Below are positions 1-7,137 of a stretch of DNA of 36,671 nt, in pieces. The DNA is from Saprospiraceae bacterium. Lineage in GTDB: Bacteria; Bacteroidota; Bacteroidia; Chitinophagales; Saprospiraceae. Each line of letters starts with the position of its first letter. Within the stretch, counting starts at the first letter, position 1. A program made the translations under genes and the position numbers. The stretch is from NCBI GenBank assembly GCA_020847425.1, contig JADLCC010000245.1, positions 1 to 36,671 of the forward strand, read 5' to 3'. The notes under the pieces are model-generated. The model made no database searches. It saw only the letters and a program-made list of their open reading frames with translations, and had not been told where the DNA came from.

Positions 1-45
1 ATCAACCCTCATCAACCCTTTGTTCCAAATGATGGTTAACCACTA

Positions 46-76
46 TTGCCCCGGCAAGTACGCCCCCGCACCTTTG
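46..76 (+). promoter_or_regulatory. candidate Bacteroidota promoter for the first gene
   Basis: A TTG at 46-48 is followed after 20 bases by CACCTTTG at 69-76. This matches the Bacteroidota -33/-7 pattern (TTG, about 19-21 bases, TAnnTTTG) except for C in place of the first T. It lies 38 bases before the chosen ATG. A similar CACCTTTG at 17193-17200 precedes the VOC fusion gene, but there the TTG spacing is wrong. Confidence 0.4.
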
Positions 77-114
77 CACCGTTCAATTTTTCGCCAACAA
101 AAATTACTACTGCG

Positions 115-1302
115 ATGCAAAAAATGTATACCCTGCTTGCTTTTATCGGCCTGCCACTGTTGGCGTTCAGCCAATCTCCCTTTACCATCACGGAAGACAA
201 TTTTCCGCTGTACGATTTTCAGTTTTTGGAAAGAACAATCAATCCGAGTGGTGTAAATCTTACGCCGGGCGCCAATGCGAACTGGGATTTTAGTGCGGTT
301 CATTCCACAGACACGGTTTTCAATCCGTATTTCCCGGAAACAGATCCATTTTATACGGACGCAGGCATTGATGTGTACCTGCTGGATTTCAAGAGTTTGA
401 ATGCCAATTTGGGATATGAAATCTACTATGAATATGATTTTGATGAAACCGGTGTGTATGAAAAAGGCACCTATGTTGACCCCCAAGCGTATTCATTGAG
501 CGCATTCACCGGCAACCCGGCCGATAGCCTGAAATTTCCATTCCAGAAAGCAGTCTACTCCAGCGCCAGAAAAATGTTCCAATTCCCGGCAACCTACCAG
601 TCGGCCTGGCAATCGGGGGGGCGCAGGGTAGTCAATTTTTCACTTTCCGTACAGGCAGCAGGCCTCAACAACACGCCTTGTCAACATGTGTACACCTTGT
701 TCCGTTCGGATACCATTATCGGATGGGGTAAAATGCGGGTGTATTCCGGCGGCACTCCGAGTATACCCTACGATGTACTGATCGAACGGGTGAGCCAGTA
801 TGCCATCGATAGTTTTTTTGTAAACGGAGCGCTGGCGCCGGCATTTTTAACGGCTGCATTCGGCATTACCCAGGGACAGCAATCGAGCGTGAACAAACGC
901 TACGTGGCCTACCGGGAAGGGTATTCCACGCCGCTGGCAATTTTTAACTATGGAGCGAACAATTACACGACACCGACGGTAGTAGGATTTGATATCGAAA
1001 ACCTGACGCCTACTACAGGCGTGGAAACCCCCGGAGGATATACTTTTTCTACCCTGATGTTCCCAAATCCCAGTAGTACGGGCGCACTGACGCTACAAAT
1101 ACTGGGCGATGTGCCGTCAGTCAGCACCTACGTTATCCATGACCAGCAGGGACGAACTGTACAAAGCGGGACGGCCGACCTGACAGCCGGTCTGTTGCAT
1201 ATTCAAATGAATAACCAATTGCCCAATGGCAATTATGTGCTGCAAGTGTTGAGTGACAAAAAACAAACACTGATTTCTGAAAAATTTGTACTCGCACGAT
1301 AA
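115..1302 (+). CDS. secreted T9SS type A sorting-domain protein
   Basis: A 395-residue exported protein of unknown function. I chose the ATG at 115, not an earlier in-frame ATG, because it opens directly into a signal peptide (MQKMYTLLAFIGLPLLAFSQ). The last 80 or so residues form a type A T9SS C-terminal sorting domain: the MFPNPSS motif, a strand-rich segment with DQQGRTVQSG, and an LPNGNYVLQV stretch ending in VLAR. Proteins with this tail cross the outer membrane through the type IX system and are released or anchored. The central 300 residues contain many aromatic and beta-prone stretches but no domain I recognise. A strong terminator follows at 1339, so this is probably a single-gene transcript with the promoter near 46-76. 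Confidence 0.85.
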   Translation: MQKMYTLLAFIGLPLLAFSQSPFTITEDNFPLYDFQFLERTINPSGVNLTPGANANWDFSAVHSTDTVFNPYFPETDPFYTDAGIDVYLLDFKSLNANLGYEIYYEYDFDETGVYEKGTYVDPQAYSLSAFTGNPADSLKFPFQKAVYSSARKMFQFPATYQSAWQSGGRRVVNFSLSVQAAGLNNTPCQHVYTLFRSDTIIGWGKMRVYSGGTPSIPYDVLIERVSQYAIDSFFVNGALAPAFLTAAFGITQGQQSSVNKRYVAYREGYSTPLAIFNYGANNYTTPTVVGFDIENLTPTTGVETPGGYTFSTLMFPNPSSTGALTLQILGDVPSVSTYVIHDQQGRTVQSGTADLTAGLLHIQMNNQLPNGNYVLQVLSDKKQTLISEKFVLAR

Positions 1303-1338
1303 GGCCATTCCAGAAAGCCGGAGTTCCCATGATCAACA

Positions 1339-1376
1339 ACTGTGTCAGGCATTTCGATGCCTGATGCAGTTTTTTA
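1339..1376 (+). terminator. Rho-independent terminator after the first T9SS gene
   Basis: Positions 1339-1352 and 1357-1370 pair around a TTCG loop. The inner 8-bp stem TCAGGCAT/ATGCCTGA is perfect, and ACTG/CAGT pairs outside it after two wobble pairs. A T-rich run (1370-1375) follows at once. It lies 37 bases after the stop codon. Confidence 0.85.
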
Positions 1377-1391
1377 TTACCTTGTCGCACC

Positions 1392-2018
1392 GTGGTTGTA
1401 TGCCGGCGGTTTCAATGGCAGGTATTGCAAACCATATTCGATTGTTTAATCGACAGTTATATCGCCGATAAAGTCGGCATTGCAGAACACTTTTTGAGTA
1501 ATGGACTGGCCGACAACCTGAAAGCAAATTTAAAAGCGCTGTATGCGGATCAACAGATGCTTTCGGCGGGTATCGGGAACAATACGTTGCTCCAGCAGGA
1601 TAAACTGATCAGAAGCGACAAGATTTACTGGCTCGATCCGCTGCACAATGACGTACACGAAAACGATTTTTTCGTGCTAATGGACCTCTTTGTCCGCTAC
1701 CTGAACAGCAGTTGTTATACCGGCATCACCGGCTACGAATTCCATTATGCGCTGTACGAAACAGGCAGTTTTTACAAAAAACACCTGGATCAGTTCCGGA
1801 ACAATAAAAGCCGGGCATTTTCCATGATCATGTATTTGAATACAGACTGGCAGGAACAGGATGGCGGCGAGTTGTGTATCCACCACGGCGATCACCTGCA
1901 GACCATTGCACCGCTTTATGGCAAATGTGTGTTTTTCAAAAGCGACGAACTGGAACACGAGGTGCTGCTCACGCACCAGCCCCGGCTGAGTGTTACGGGC
2001 TGGTTGAAAGTGGATTGA
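1392..2018 (+). CDS. 2OG-Fe(II) oxygenase (prolyl 4-hydroxylase-like)
   Basis: A cytoplasmic, 2-oxoglutarate- and Fe(II)-dependent dioxygenase of about 200 residues. The double-stranded beta-helix ligands are visible: HxD at H131/D133 (KKHLDQF), distal H189 (ELEHEVL), and R198 (PRLSVTGW), which would bind the 2-oxoglutarate carboxylate. The DGGELCIH stretch before the distal histidine is typical of the P4Hc-like branch. The substrate is unknown. The start is uncertain: the frame has only GTG at 1392 or TTG at 1425 before the conserved part, and no ATG. The GTG lies 16 bases after a terminator, so the gene needs its own promoter; TACCTTGT near 1378 is a weak candidate. The gene is separated from the sigma-factor operon by a repeat island. 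Confidence 0.8.
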   Translation: MVVCRRFQWQVLQTIFDCLIDSYIADKVGIAEHFLSNGLADNLKANLKALYADQQMLSAGIGNNTLLQQDKLIRSDKIYWLDPLHNDVHENDFFVLMDLFVRYLNSSCYTGITGYEFHYALYETGSFYKKHLDQFRNNKSRAFSMIMYLNTDWQEQDGGELCIHHGDHLQTIAPLYGKCVFFKSDELEHEVLLTHQPRLSVTGWLKVD

Positions 2019-2090
2019 AACCTGCCCTGGAAAGAAAAAGCGTTATATCATTTACAGGTGTGAAATTTGCGTGAATGGCTATCTTCGCCA

Positions 2091-2362
2091 CGCTTAACGC
2101 CAATGTGATTGACTTAGGGGTCTTGACCCTGAAAGGGTCAAAGGTGAATAGCCCCGTATGAAATGCGGGGATATTACGAAAAACGTTATTACAACCCTGA
2201 AAGGGTTGAATGTGAGGTTGTTACGTGCAGATTCCATTATATTCAACCCTTTCAGGGTTGCTAAAAATCGATCATTTTTCCCCGAATTGTATTCGGGGCT
2301 ATTCATATTCAACCACTTCGTGGTTCGGAAAATCGCTAAGTCAACGACATTGCGCTTAACGC
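2091..2362. repeat. nested palindromic (MITE/REP-like) element
   Basis: This island fills most of the 391-base gap between the oxygenase and the sigma gene. Imperfect inverted ends lie at 2091-2117 and 2336-2362 and share CTAAGTCAA...ACATTG...CGCTTAACG. Inside are six short palindromes: TTGACCCTGAAAGGGTCAA (2123-2141), CCCCGTATGAAATGCGGGG (2152-2170), CAACCCTGAAAGGGTTG (2192-2208), CAACCCTTTCAGGGTTG (2244-2260), CCCCGAATTGTATTCGGGG (2280-2298) and AACCACTTCGTGGTT (2311-2325). They alternate between A/T-capped CCCTGAAAGGG and CCCCG...CGGGG types. There is no transposase gene, so the element is non-autonomous. The short open frames across it look like chance. Confidence 0.8.
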
Positions 2363-2409
2363 CTGCGGGGATGGTCCGGCAGCAAACATCCAAAAAGTAA
2401 CATTGAATA

Positions 2410-2991
2410 ATGCATTTTTTCAGGGCAGGCAAAAGTAGTTTCGCTGATGAGGATTTTCTTTTGAATGAAATTCAAAAAGGAGACTCCAAAGCGATCCTGT
2501 TTTTGCAGGATAAAGCGTCCGGATTTACCAAAACTTTACTGGAACAATATAAACTACCGGAGCACTTGAAAAGCGAAGTGCTGAACGATGCTTGTATTAT
2601 CGTGATCAAAAAAGTCAGAGAGCCCGGATTTGCTCTTCTTTCAGCCAAACTGTCGACGTACTTCATCGAAATTGTAAAAAATGTGGTGCTGAACAAATCC
2701 CGTGGAAGACAGTTTGCCGGCAATGAATCCCTGGAAAACCAGCACCATTTATCCGACCATTCGGTAGAGGAGTATTACCTGCGAAAAGAAAATATTGAGT
2801 TGATTAACAGGCTTTTAAATGATATTGCTTTGCCTTGTTCCGCTATCATTCGCCTGAAATACCTGGATGGATACGCAGATGATGAAGTGGTGCAACAACA
2901 ACTGGTATCGTATTCCACCGTCGAGTCGCTGCGGGTAAAACGGAGCGACTGCATGAAAAAACTCAAGGATATGGCTAAAAAAATGTTGTAA
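2410..2991 (+). CDS. ECF-like RNA polymerase sigma factor
   Basis: A 193-residue sigma-70 family protein of the small two-domain (ECF) kind. Residues about 15-100 resemble region 2, ending in the amphipathic helix STYFIEIVKNVVLNKSRGR, which fits the -10 melting and recognition helix. Residues about 125-190 resemble region 4: IIRLKYLDGYADDEV, then a helix-turn-helix-like stretch ending in VKRSDCMKKLKDM. It would direct RNA polymerase to a dedicated promoter set in the cytoplasm. The stop TAA is followed directly by an ATG (TAAATG) that opens a 25-codon frame, then an anti-sigma-like gene and a TPR-CHAT protease gene, all in the same direction. The subfamily assignment is by eye. Confidence 0.8.
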   Translation: MHFFRAGKSSFADEDFLLNEIQKGDSKAILFLQDKASGFTKTLLEQYKLPEHLKSEVLNDACIIVIKKVREPGFALLSAKLSTYFIEIVKNVVLNKSRGRQFAGNESLENQHHLSDHSVEEYYLRKENIELINRLLNDIALPCSAIIRLKYLDGYADDEVVQQQLVSYSTVESLRVKRSDCMKKLKDMAKKML

Positions 2992-3069
2992 ATGAAGGTC
3001 GACGCCGGAAACATAAAAAACAAATTCCCATTAATGTTTTTCATTCTACTTACACTTACTGCTGCATAA
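2992..3069 (+). CDS. possible 25-residue hydrophobic micropeptide between sigma and anti-sigma genes
   Basis: A 26-codon open frame fills the gap between the sigma factor and the membrane anti-sigma. Its ATG directly follows the sigma stop (TAAATG), and its TAA ends two bases before the next ATG (TAACAATG). The product would start MKVDAGNIKNKF and end in a hydrophobic stretch PLMFFILLTLTAA, so it would look like a tiny membrane peptide or a leader. Tight coupling on both sides is the main argument for translation. It could also be a chance frame in a spacer. No homologue is known to me. Confidence 0.4.
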   Translation: MKVDAGNIKNKFPLMFFILLTLTAA

Positions 3070-3071
3070 CA

Positions 3072-3986
3072 ATGGAAAATTATCTGTTAGATATTGAAGC
3101 ATATCTGGATGGAAGCATGACGGATGTCGAACGCCGTGCATTTGAGGAGAAGTTACAAACCAACGCACAACTGAAGGAAGAACTAAAAGAATTCCAGGCT
3201 TTGCGGACGGATCTGGCCTATCATTTCGCTACAAAAGATGTAGAAGAGGCCCTGAAATGGCGTGGTGTGTACGAATCAAAAAAACGAGTTCGAACCTGGA
3301 TCTTCATCTGCTTACTGGTGGTAACACTGGTGAGCCTCTTTTTTGTATGGAACAACCTGCAGCAAACAAAAACATCCGAGGCGCCGGAAAATCAGTCCGG
3401 TGATATTCCTTCCAGCCAAGTTCCTGTAAAGTCGGAAAATGAAAACCTGAAAAAAGATACGGATAAAGATCTTGAAAAGGTGCAGCCCCCGCCGACTGCT
3501 CCGCAGAAAAGCCGACCTATTGCCGGTGATCTGAAACGAGCAGGCGAAACCACTGGCGATCTGTACCGTGATTTGCCCAAAGAGCCCGTTTCTGAAGCAT
3601 ATCGACAGTTTTTTGAAACAAGCATGCAGTCTTATGCCGTTGCCGTTCGCCCACAAGGCATCTGGACGCAGGCAGTGCAGGAACTTAATAACCACCGCCC
3701 GGCAAAGGCATTCCAGATACTGAAAAGCCTCCCTCCCGCCGATACTAAAAATGATACAACCTTGTATTTGCAGGCTGTTGCTGTCTTACAAATGCAACGT
3801 CCCGCTGCTGCTGAAGATTTGTTGTATCCATTGATTACAGAAAAAAAATGGCAAACAGAGGGGCATTACCTGCTGATTTGGGTTTATTTATTACAAGGCA
3901 ATACAGAATTGGCAAAGTCTTCGTTAAAATTGCTGCCCGATGCTTATCGTGACAAAAAAGCAATCGTTCTGTTTTTAGATAAATAA
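3072..3986 (+). CDS. single-pass anti-sigma-like protein with periplasmic TPR-like region
   Basis: A 304-residue membrane protein. Residues 1-60 resemble the cytoplasmic anti-sigma helices common in Bacteroidota (IEAYLDGSMTDVERRAFEE, then a Leu/Lys/Glu-rich helix), without a zinc-binding HxxxCxxC motif. One membrane helix lies at about 75-93 (TWIFICLLVVTLVSLFFVW), preceded by a basic stretch that keeps the N-terminus inside. Residues 98-165 are a Pro/Lys/Glu/Ser-rich, probably disordered linker. Residues about 195-292 form helix pairs that look like TPRs (AKAFQILKSLPPAD, LQAVAVLQMQRPAAAEDLL, HYLLIWVYLLQGNTELAKSSL). The place between a sigma gene and a TPR-CHAT protease gene supports a sigma-sequestering role. 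Binding to sigma is inferred, and the family is not certain. Confidence 0.7.
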   Translation: MENYLLDIEAYLDGSMTDVERRAFEEKLQTNAQLKEELKEFQALRTDLAYHFATKDVEEALKWRGVYESKKRVRTWIFICLLVVTLVSLFFVWNNLQQTKTSEAPENQSGDIPSSQVPVKSENENLKKDTDKDLEKVQPPPTAPQKSRPIAGDLKRAGETTGDLYRDLPKEPVSEAYRQFFETSMQSYAVAVRPQGIWTQAVQELNNHRPAKAFQILKSLPPADTKNDTTLYLQAVAVLQMQRPAAAEDLLYPLITEKKWQTEGHYLLIWVYLLQGNTELAKSSLKLLPDAYRDKKAIVLFLDK

Positions 3987-4011
3987 TTCTCACTAATTCT
4001 AGCATTCAAGT

Positions 4012-7000
4012 ATGCGTTATGCCATTTGTCTGTGGGCAGCCTGCCTGCTTGGTAACAACTTTGCCATAGGGCAAACGTTATCAGACCGCTATTCCAAAAC
4101 CTTCGACTCGCTAAATATTGCAGCCAACTTTTCTGCCGCTTTCCAGGTAGCAACAGATTGGGACATGGCGGCGAAAGAACTGCATGGAGACAATAGTTTA
4201 GAAAAAGCGGAGACACTGGGAAAGCTTGCGACGGCAAAACGAAATCTTGGCGCATTAGATGAAGCGGATTCTCTTTTACATCGGGCGATTGGTATTGTCG
4301 AATCATTGCCTGCGACGAATACGGCCGTCCATGCAGATTTGTTAGCCGGCCTTTCCCGGGTCAGGCAAAACATGGGCAAAAATGAAGAAGCGGTACCTTA
4401 TATCCGTCAGTCGCTTGCTATCCGCAAAGAAATTTTTGGAGAAACAGATCGGCGTACCGTTGCCTCTCAAAGCGCATTGGCGGCTGCTTTGCTCAGGGTG
4501 TCTGCCACGGAGGAGGCGGAACAGATTTTGAAAAGCACTATACTCATTTGCGAGCAAAAGCATGCTACGGAAACGTTTGAGTATGCCAATGTACTACAGA
4601 ACTATGCAAAACTGCTCAGTTCGCTCGGACGGTTTAACCGCGCCTGGTCCATTTTCCGCGAATGCCTCGTACTTCGGAAAAAAATGGCAGGAGATCAATC
4701 TTTTGAATATTGGAGTACGCTATTCAGTTATTGCTCTTCCCTGATCGCAGGTGGTAATTTTGATGACCTGACCCCATTACTGGAGCAAGAAAAAAATTTG
4801 AATGCAAAATTGTTCGGTGAAAAAAAGTCGACCAATTACCTTTCTTCTATTCAATTGCGCGGTGCGGCTTTAATGGCTATGCGGCTTTATGATGAAGCGA
4901 TTGTGAGTTTTGAAGAAGCCAAGCAACTGGTAGTTGAAATGTCGAAAAAGAATTCCCCTTTTTACTCCAATTTTTGCTATAATATAGGACTCGCTTATGA
5001 TGCCAAAAATCAATTTGCCCGTGCGGATAGTGCATACCTGGAGGCCCTTCAGATAGAGCGCGCCATATCGGGTACGCAATCGAGCAATTACCTGATTTAC
5101 CTGCTCGGACGTGCAAATATGCTGGCTCGTTGGGATAAAACCATGGAAAGTGCTGCCTTACTGGAGGAAGTAACGCCCTATTTCATGAACAACAGGGAGC
5201 ACATTTATTACTATTATTATTTGCAGGCCAAAGCAGATTTAGCGTTAGGGCAAAACGATATTAAAGGTGGTATAGCCATTTGCGATTCCGTTTTGCAAAC
5301 TGTTCCCGAAAAATTCGGCCCTTATTATGACCTGATGTCCACATTTTTCGAGAAAAAAATGGTAGCGCTGTTCGATCATGAATTCCCGGCCGAAGGTGTT
5401 CTGGTGCTGGATGATTTTATTCGGGTAATAGAATACCAGTTCTTTTCAAAATATGCCCTTTTGACGGACGAAGAGCGATTCAATGACTTTAAAGGTTATA
5501 CTTTCGGGATTCACCTGCTGGCCAATGCTGCCTTTTCGCACCCTGAAATTGCGACAGAAGGGCGCTTGTTGAATATGCAATTGTTCGCTAAAAACATGCT
5601 GGAATCGACGGCCCGAAAAATATTAACCTATATCCAGAATGAAGATAATCCCACATTAATGGATGATTATAACAATTGGGTTGATGTATACGAACAGTTG
5701 TCCGATGCTTACCAAAATGCCCCGAAAGAAGGCTCCGAGGAAAGCAATGCGCTCAAAAATCTTGAAAAGGAAAATGCAGCGCTCGAGAAAAAACTTTCTG
5801 CACATGGTATTCCTATGATCAGGAAGACCCCAAACGTGGAATGGACAGATATCAGGGATGCGCTGGTGGAAGGTGAATGTGCTATAGATGTTTTGCGTTT
5901 TCAACTTCGGGAGGATGGGTGGTTTCGTGATACTATACTTTACGCCTTTTCTATTATCAAACCCGGTGCCACGCATCCCGAACTTGTTTTCCTGGAAAAC
6001 GGCAATGAACTGGAATCTTTTGTAGCCGGACAATTCCAGCGTGAAATCACGCGAAAAAAAGACCTCTCTCCAATTCTTTATGAAAAATTATGGGCGCCGG
6101 TGGCGGCACATCTGGATGGCGTCTCCACGCTGTACTTCTCTCCGGATGGTATTTTTCATAAATTAAACCTGAATACGCTCCGAAAACCGGATGGGGCGTA
6201 CCTGTTGGATCAATTATCCATTATCCAGGTGACAAACCTTCGTTTTATCACAGAACGTAGCGCCGTTTCTTCCGGGCTTGAGCCTGGATTTGCCGCCCTT
6301 TTTGGTAACCCGGCCTTTACAAGTGAAATGAAAGGAACTGCTTCGTCGGACAATACTGCGTCCCCTTCCCTTACTTACCGCGACCTGACAACAGAAGCGG
6401 GCGGCGATCTGAAACTCATGCCCTTGCCAGGCAGTGAGCGCGAAGTGAAAAATATTGCGCAGAAACTGGCCGGGAAAAAGTGGGAAACCCAGGTTTTTGC
6501 CGGAGAAGCCGCCAGCGAGGATACCCTCAAGCGGTTAAAAAGCCCCAAAGTGCTGCACATCGCCACCCACGGTTATTTTTTAAATTCGGAGAAAAAGACA
6601 GATGCCACCGGATTTGCAAGCAACTGGGTCGGTAAAAATCCGGCGCTTCGATCCATGTTGTTTTTCGCAGGCGCCGAAGATGCCATTGCCGGGAAACAAA
6701 CCAGGCGCAACGATGGCATTCTTACTGCATTTGAAGCCGCAGTACTGCGCCTCGATGGCACTGAACTGGTGGTCCTTTCGGCCTGCAATACAGGGCTGGG
6801 GAAAATCCAGAACGGCGAAGGCGTGTACGGGCTGCAACGCGCTTTCCGCATCGCCGGCGCTAAATCATTGATCATGTCGCTCTGGGAAGTAGAAGATGCC
6901 GCAACCGCATTGCTGATGACTACTTTTTATGAGAACTGGACGACTGGGATGTCCAAAACCGAGGCATTCCGAAAAGCTCAAACGGCCCTGAAAGCGAAAT

Positions 7001-7047
7001 ATCCGCAGCCGTTTTATTGGGGCAGTTTTATCCTGGTAAACGGGTGA
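4012..7047 (+). CDS. exported TPR-CHAT (caspase-like) protease
   Basis: A 1011-residue protein with three parts. Residues 1-20 are a signal peptide (MRYAICLWAACLLGNNFAIG), so the protein is probably periplasmic. About 30-430 is a helical TPR array (repeats such as AETLGKLATAKRNLGALDEADSLL). About 640-1011 is a CHAT domain, the clan CD caspase/separase-like fold. The catalytic pair is intact: His853 in HIATHG and Cys925 in LSACNTG, followed by the usual GVYGLQRAF, GAKSLIMSLWEV and PFYWGSFILVNG blocks. TPR-CHAT proteins are activated when the TPR part senses a partner and then cut a target. The gene lies 25 bases after the membrane anti-sigma gene, so that protein is the obvious candidate substrate. 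Type III-E CRISPR TPR-CHAT acts on a sigma-linked target, but in the cytoplasm; here no CRISPR genes are present. Confidence 0.85.
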   Translation: MRYAICLWAACLLGNNFAIGQTLSDRYSKTFDSLNIAANFSAAFQVATDWDMAAKELHGDNSLEKAETLGKLATAKRNLGALDEADSLLHRAIGIVESLPATNTAVHADLLAGLSRVRQNMGKNEEAVPYIRQSLAIRKEIFGETDRRTVASQSALAAALLRVSATEEAEQILKSTILICEQKHATETFEYANVLQNYAKLLSSLGRFNRAWSIFRECLVLRKKMAGDQSFEYWSTLFSYCSSLIAGGNFDDLTPLLEQEKNLNAKLFGEKKSTNYLSSIQLRGAALMAMRLYDEAIVSFEEAKQLVVEMSKKNSPFYSNFCYNIGLAYDAKNQFARADSAYLEALQIERAISGTQSSNYLIYLLGRANMLARWDKTMESAALLEEVTPYFMNNREHIYYYYYLQAKADLALGQNDIKGGIAICDSVLQTVPEKFGPYYDLMSTFFEKKMVALFDHEFPAEGVLVLDDFIRVIEYQFFSKYALLTDEERFNDFKGYTFGIHLLANAAFSHPEIATEGRLLNMQLFAKNMLESTARKILTYIQNEDNPTLMDDYNNWVDVYEQLSDAYQNAPKEGSEESNALKNLEKENAALEKKLSAHGIPMIRKTPNVEWTDIRDALVEGECAIDVLRFQLREDGWFRDTILYAFSIIKPGATHPELVFLENGNELESFVAGQFQREITRKKDLSPILYEKLWAPVAAHLDGVSTLYFSPDGIFHKLNLNTLRKPDGAYLLDQLSIIQVTNLRFITERSAVSSGLEPGFAALFGNPAFTSEMKGTASSDNTASPSLTYRDLTTEAGGDLKLMPLPGSEREVKNIAQKLAGKKWETQVFAGEAASEDTLKRLKSPKVLHIATHGYFLNSEKKTDATGFASNWVGKNPALRSMLFFAGAEDAIAGKQTRRNDGILTAFEAAVLRLDGTELVVLSACNTGLGKIQNGEGVYGLQRAFRIAGAKSLIMSLWEVEDAATALLMTTFYENWTTGMSKTEAFRKAQTALKAKYPQPFYWGSFILVNG

Positions 7048-7067
7048 TTTGATTTTTTTTAGTATTC

Positions 7068-7133
7068 CACTTATGTTTTTGAATTGACCTACACTTATCT
7101 GAAAAGCAAGTTCATAATTCAAAAACCTAAGTG
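7068..7133 (+). promoter_or_regulatory. long hairpin in the leader of the lipoprotein gene
   Basis: CACTTATGTTTTTGAATT (7068-7085) pairs with AATTCAAAAACCTAAGTG (7116-7133), 17 of 18 positions matching, around a 30-base loop. The right arm ends four bases before the ATG at 7138. A second CACTTAT in the loop (7092-7098) could compete for the same partner. In mRNA this could hide the translation start or slow the polymerase between the regulatory genes and the structural genes. There is no long T-run after the stem, so it is not a standard terminator. Confidence 0.5.
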
Positions 7134-7137
7134 TTCC

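Noticed and set aside
1-20. A 10-base direct repeat (ATCAACCCT twice) at the window start
   Set aside because: It is two copies only, at the edge of the window, and has no context to support a role.
1392-2018. A prolyl hydroxylase acting on the nearby collagen-like protein
   Set aside because: Prolines in the collagen triplets are in the X position (GPQ, GPI, GPA), not the Y position used by animal collagen P4H, and the oxygenase has no export signal, whereas the fibre protein is exported.
2091-2362. CRISPR-like array of palindromic repeats
   Set aside because: The palindromes differ from each other, spacing is irregular, and there are no spacers of equal length or cas genes.
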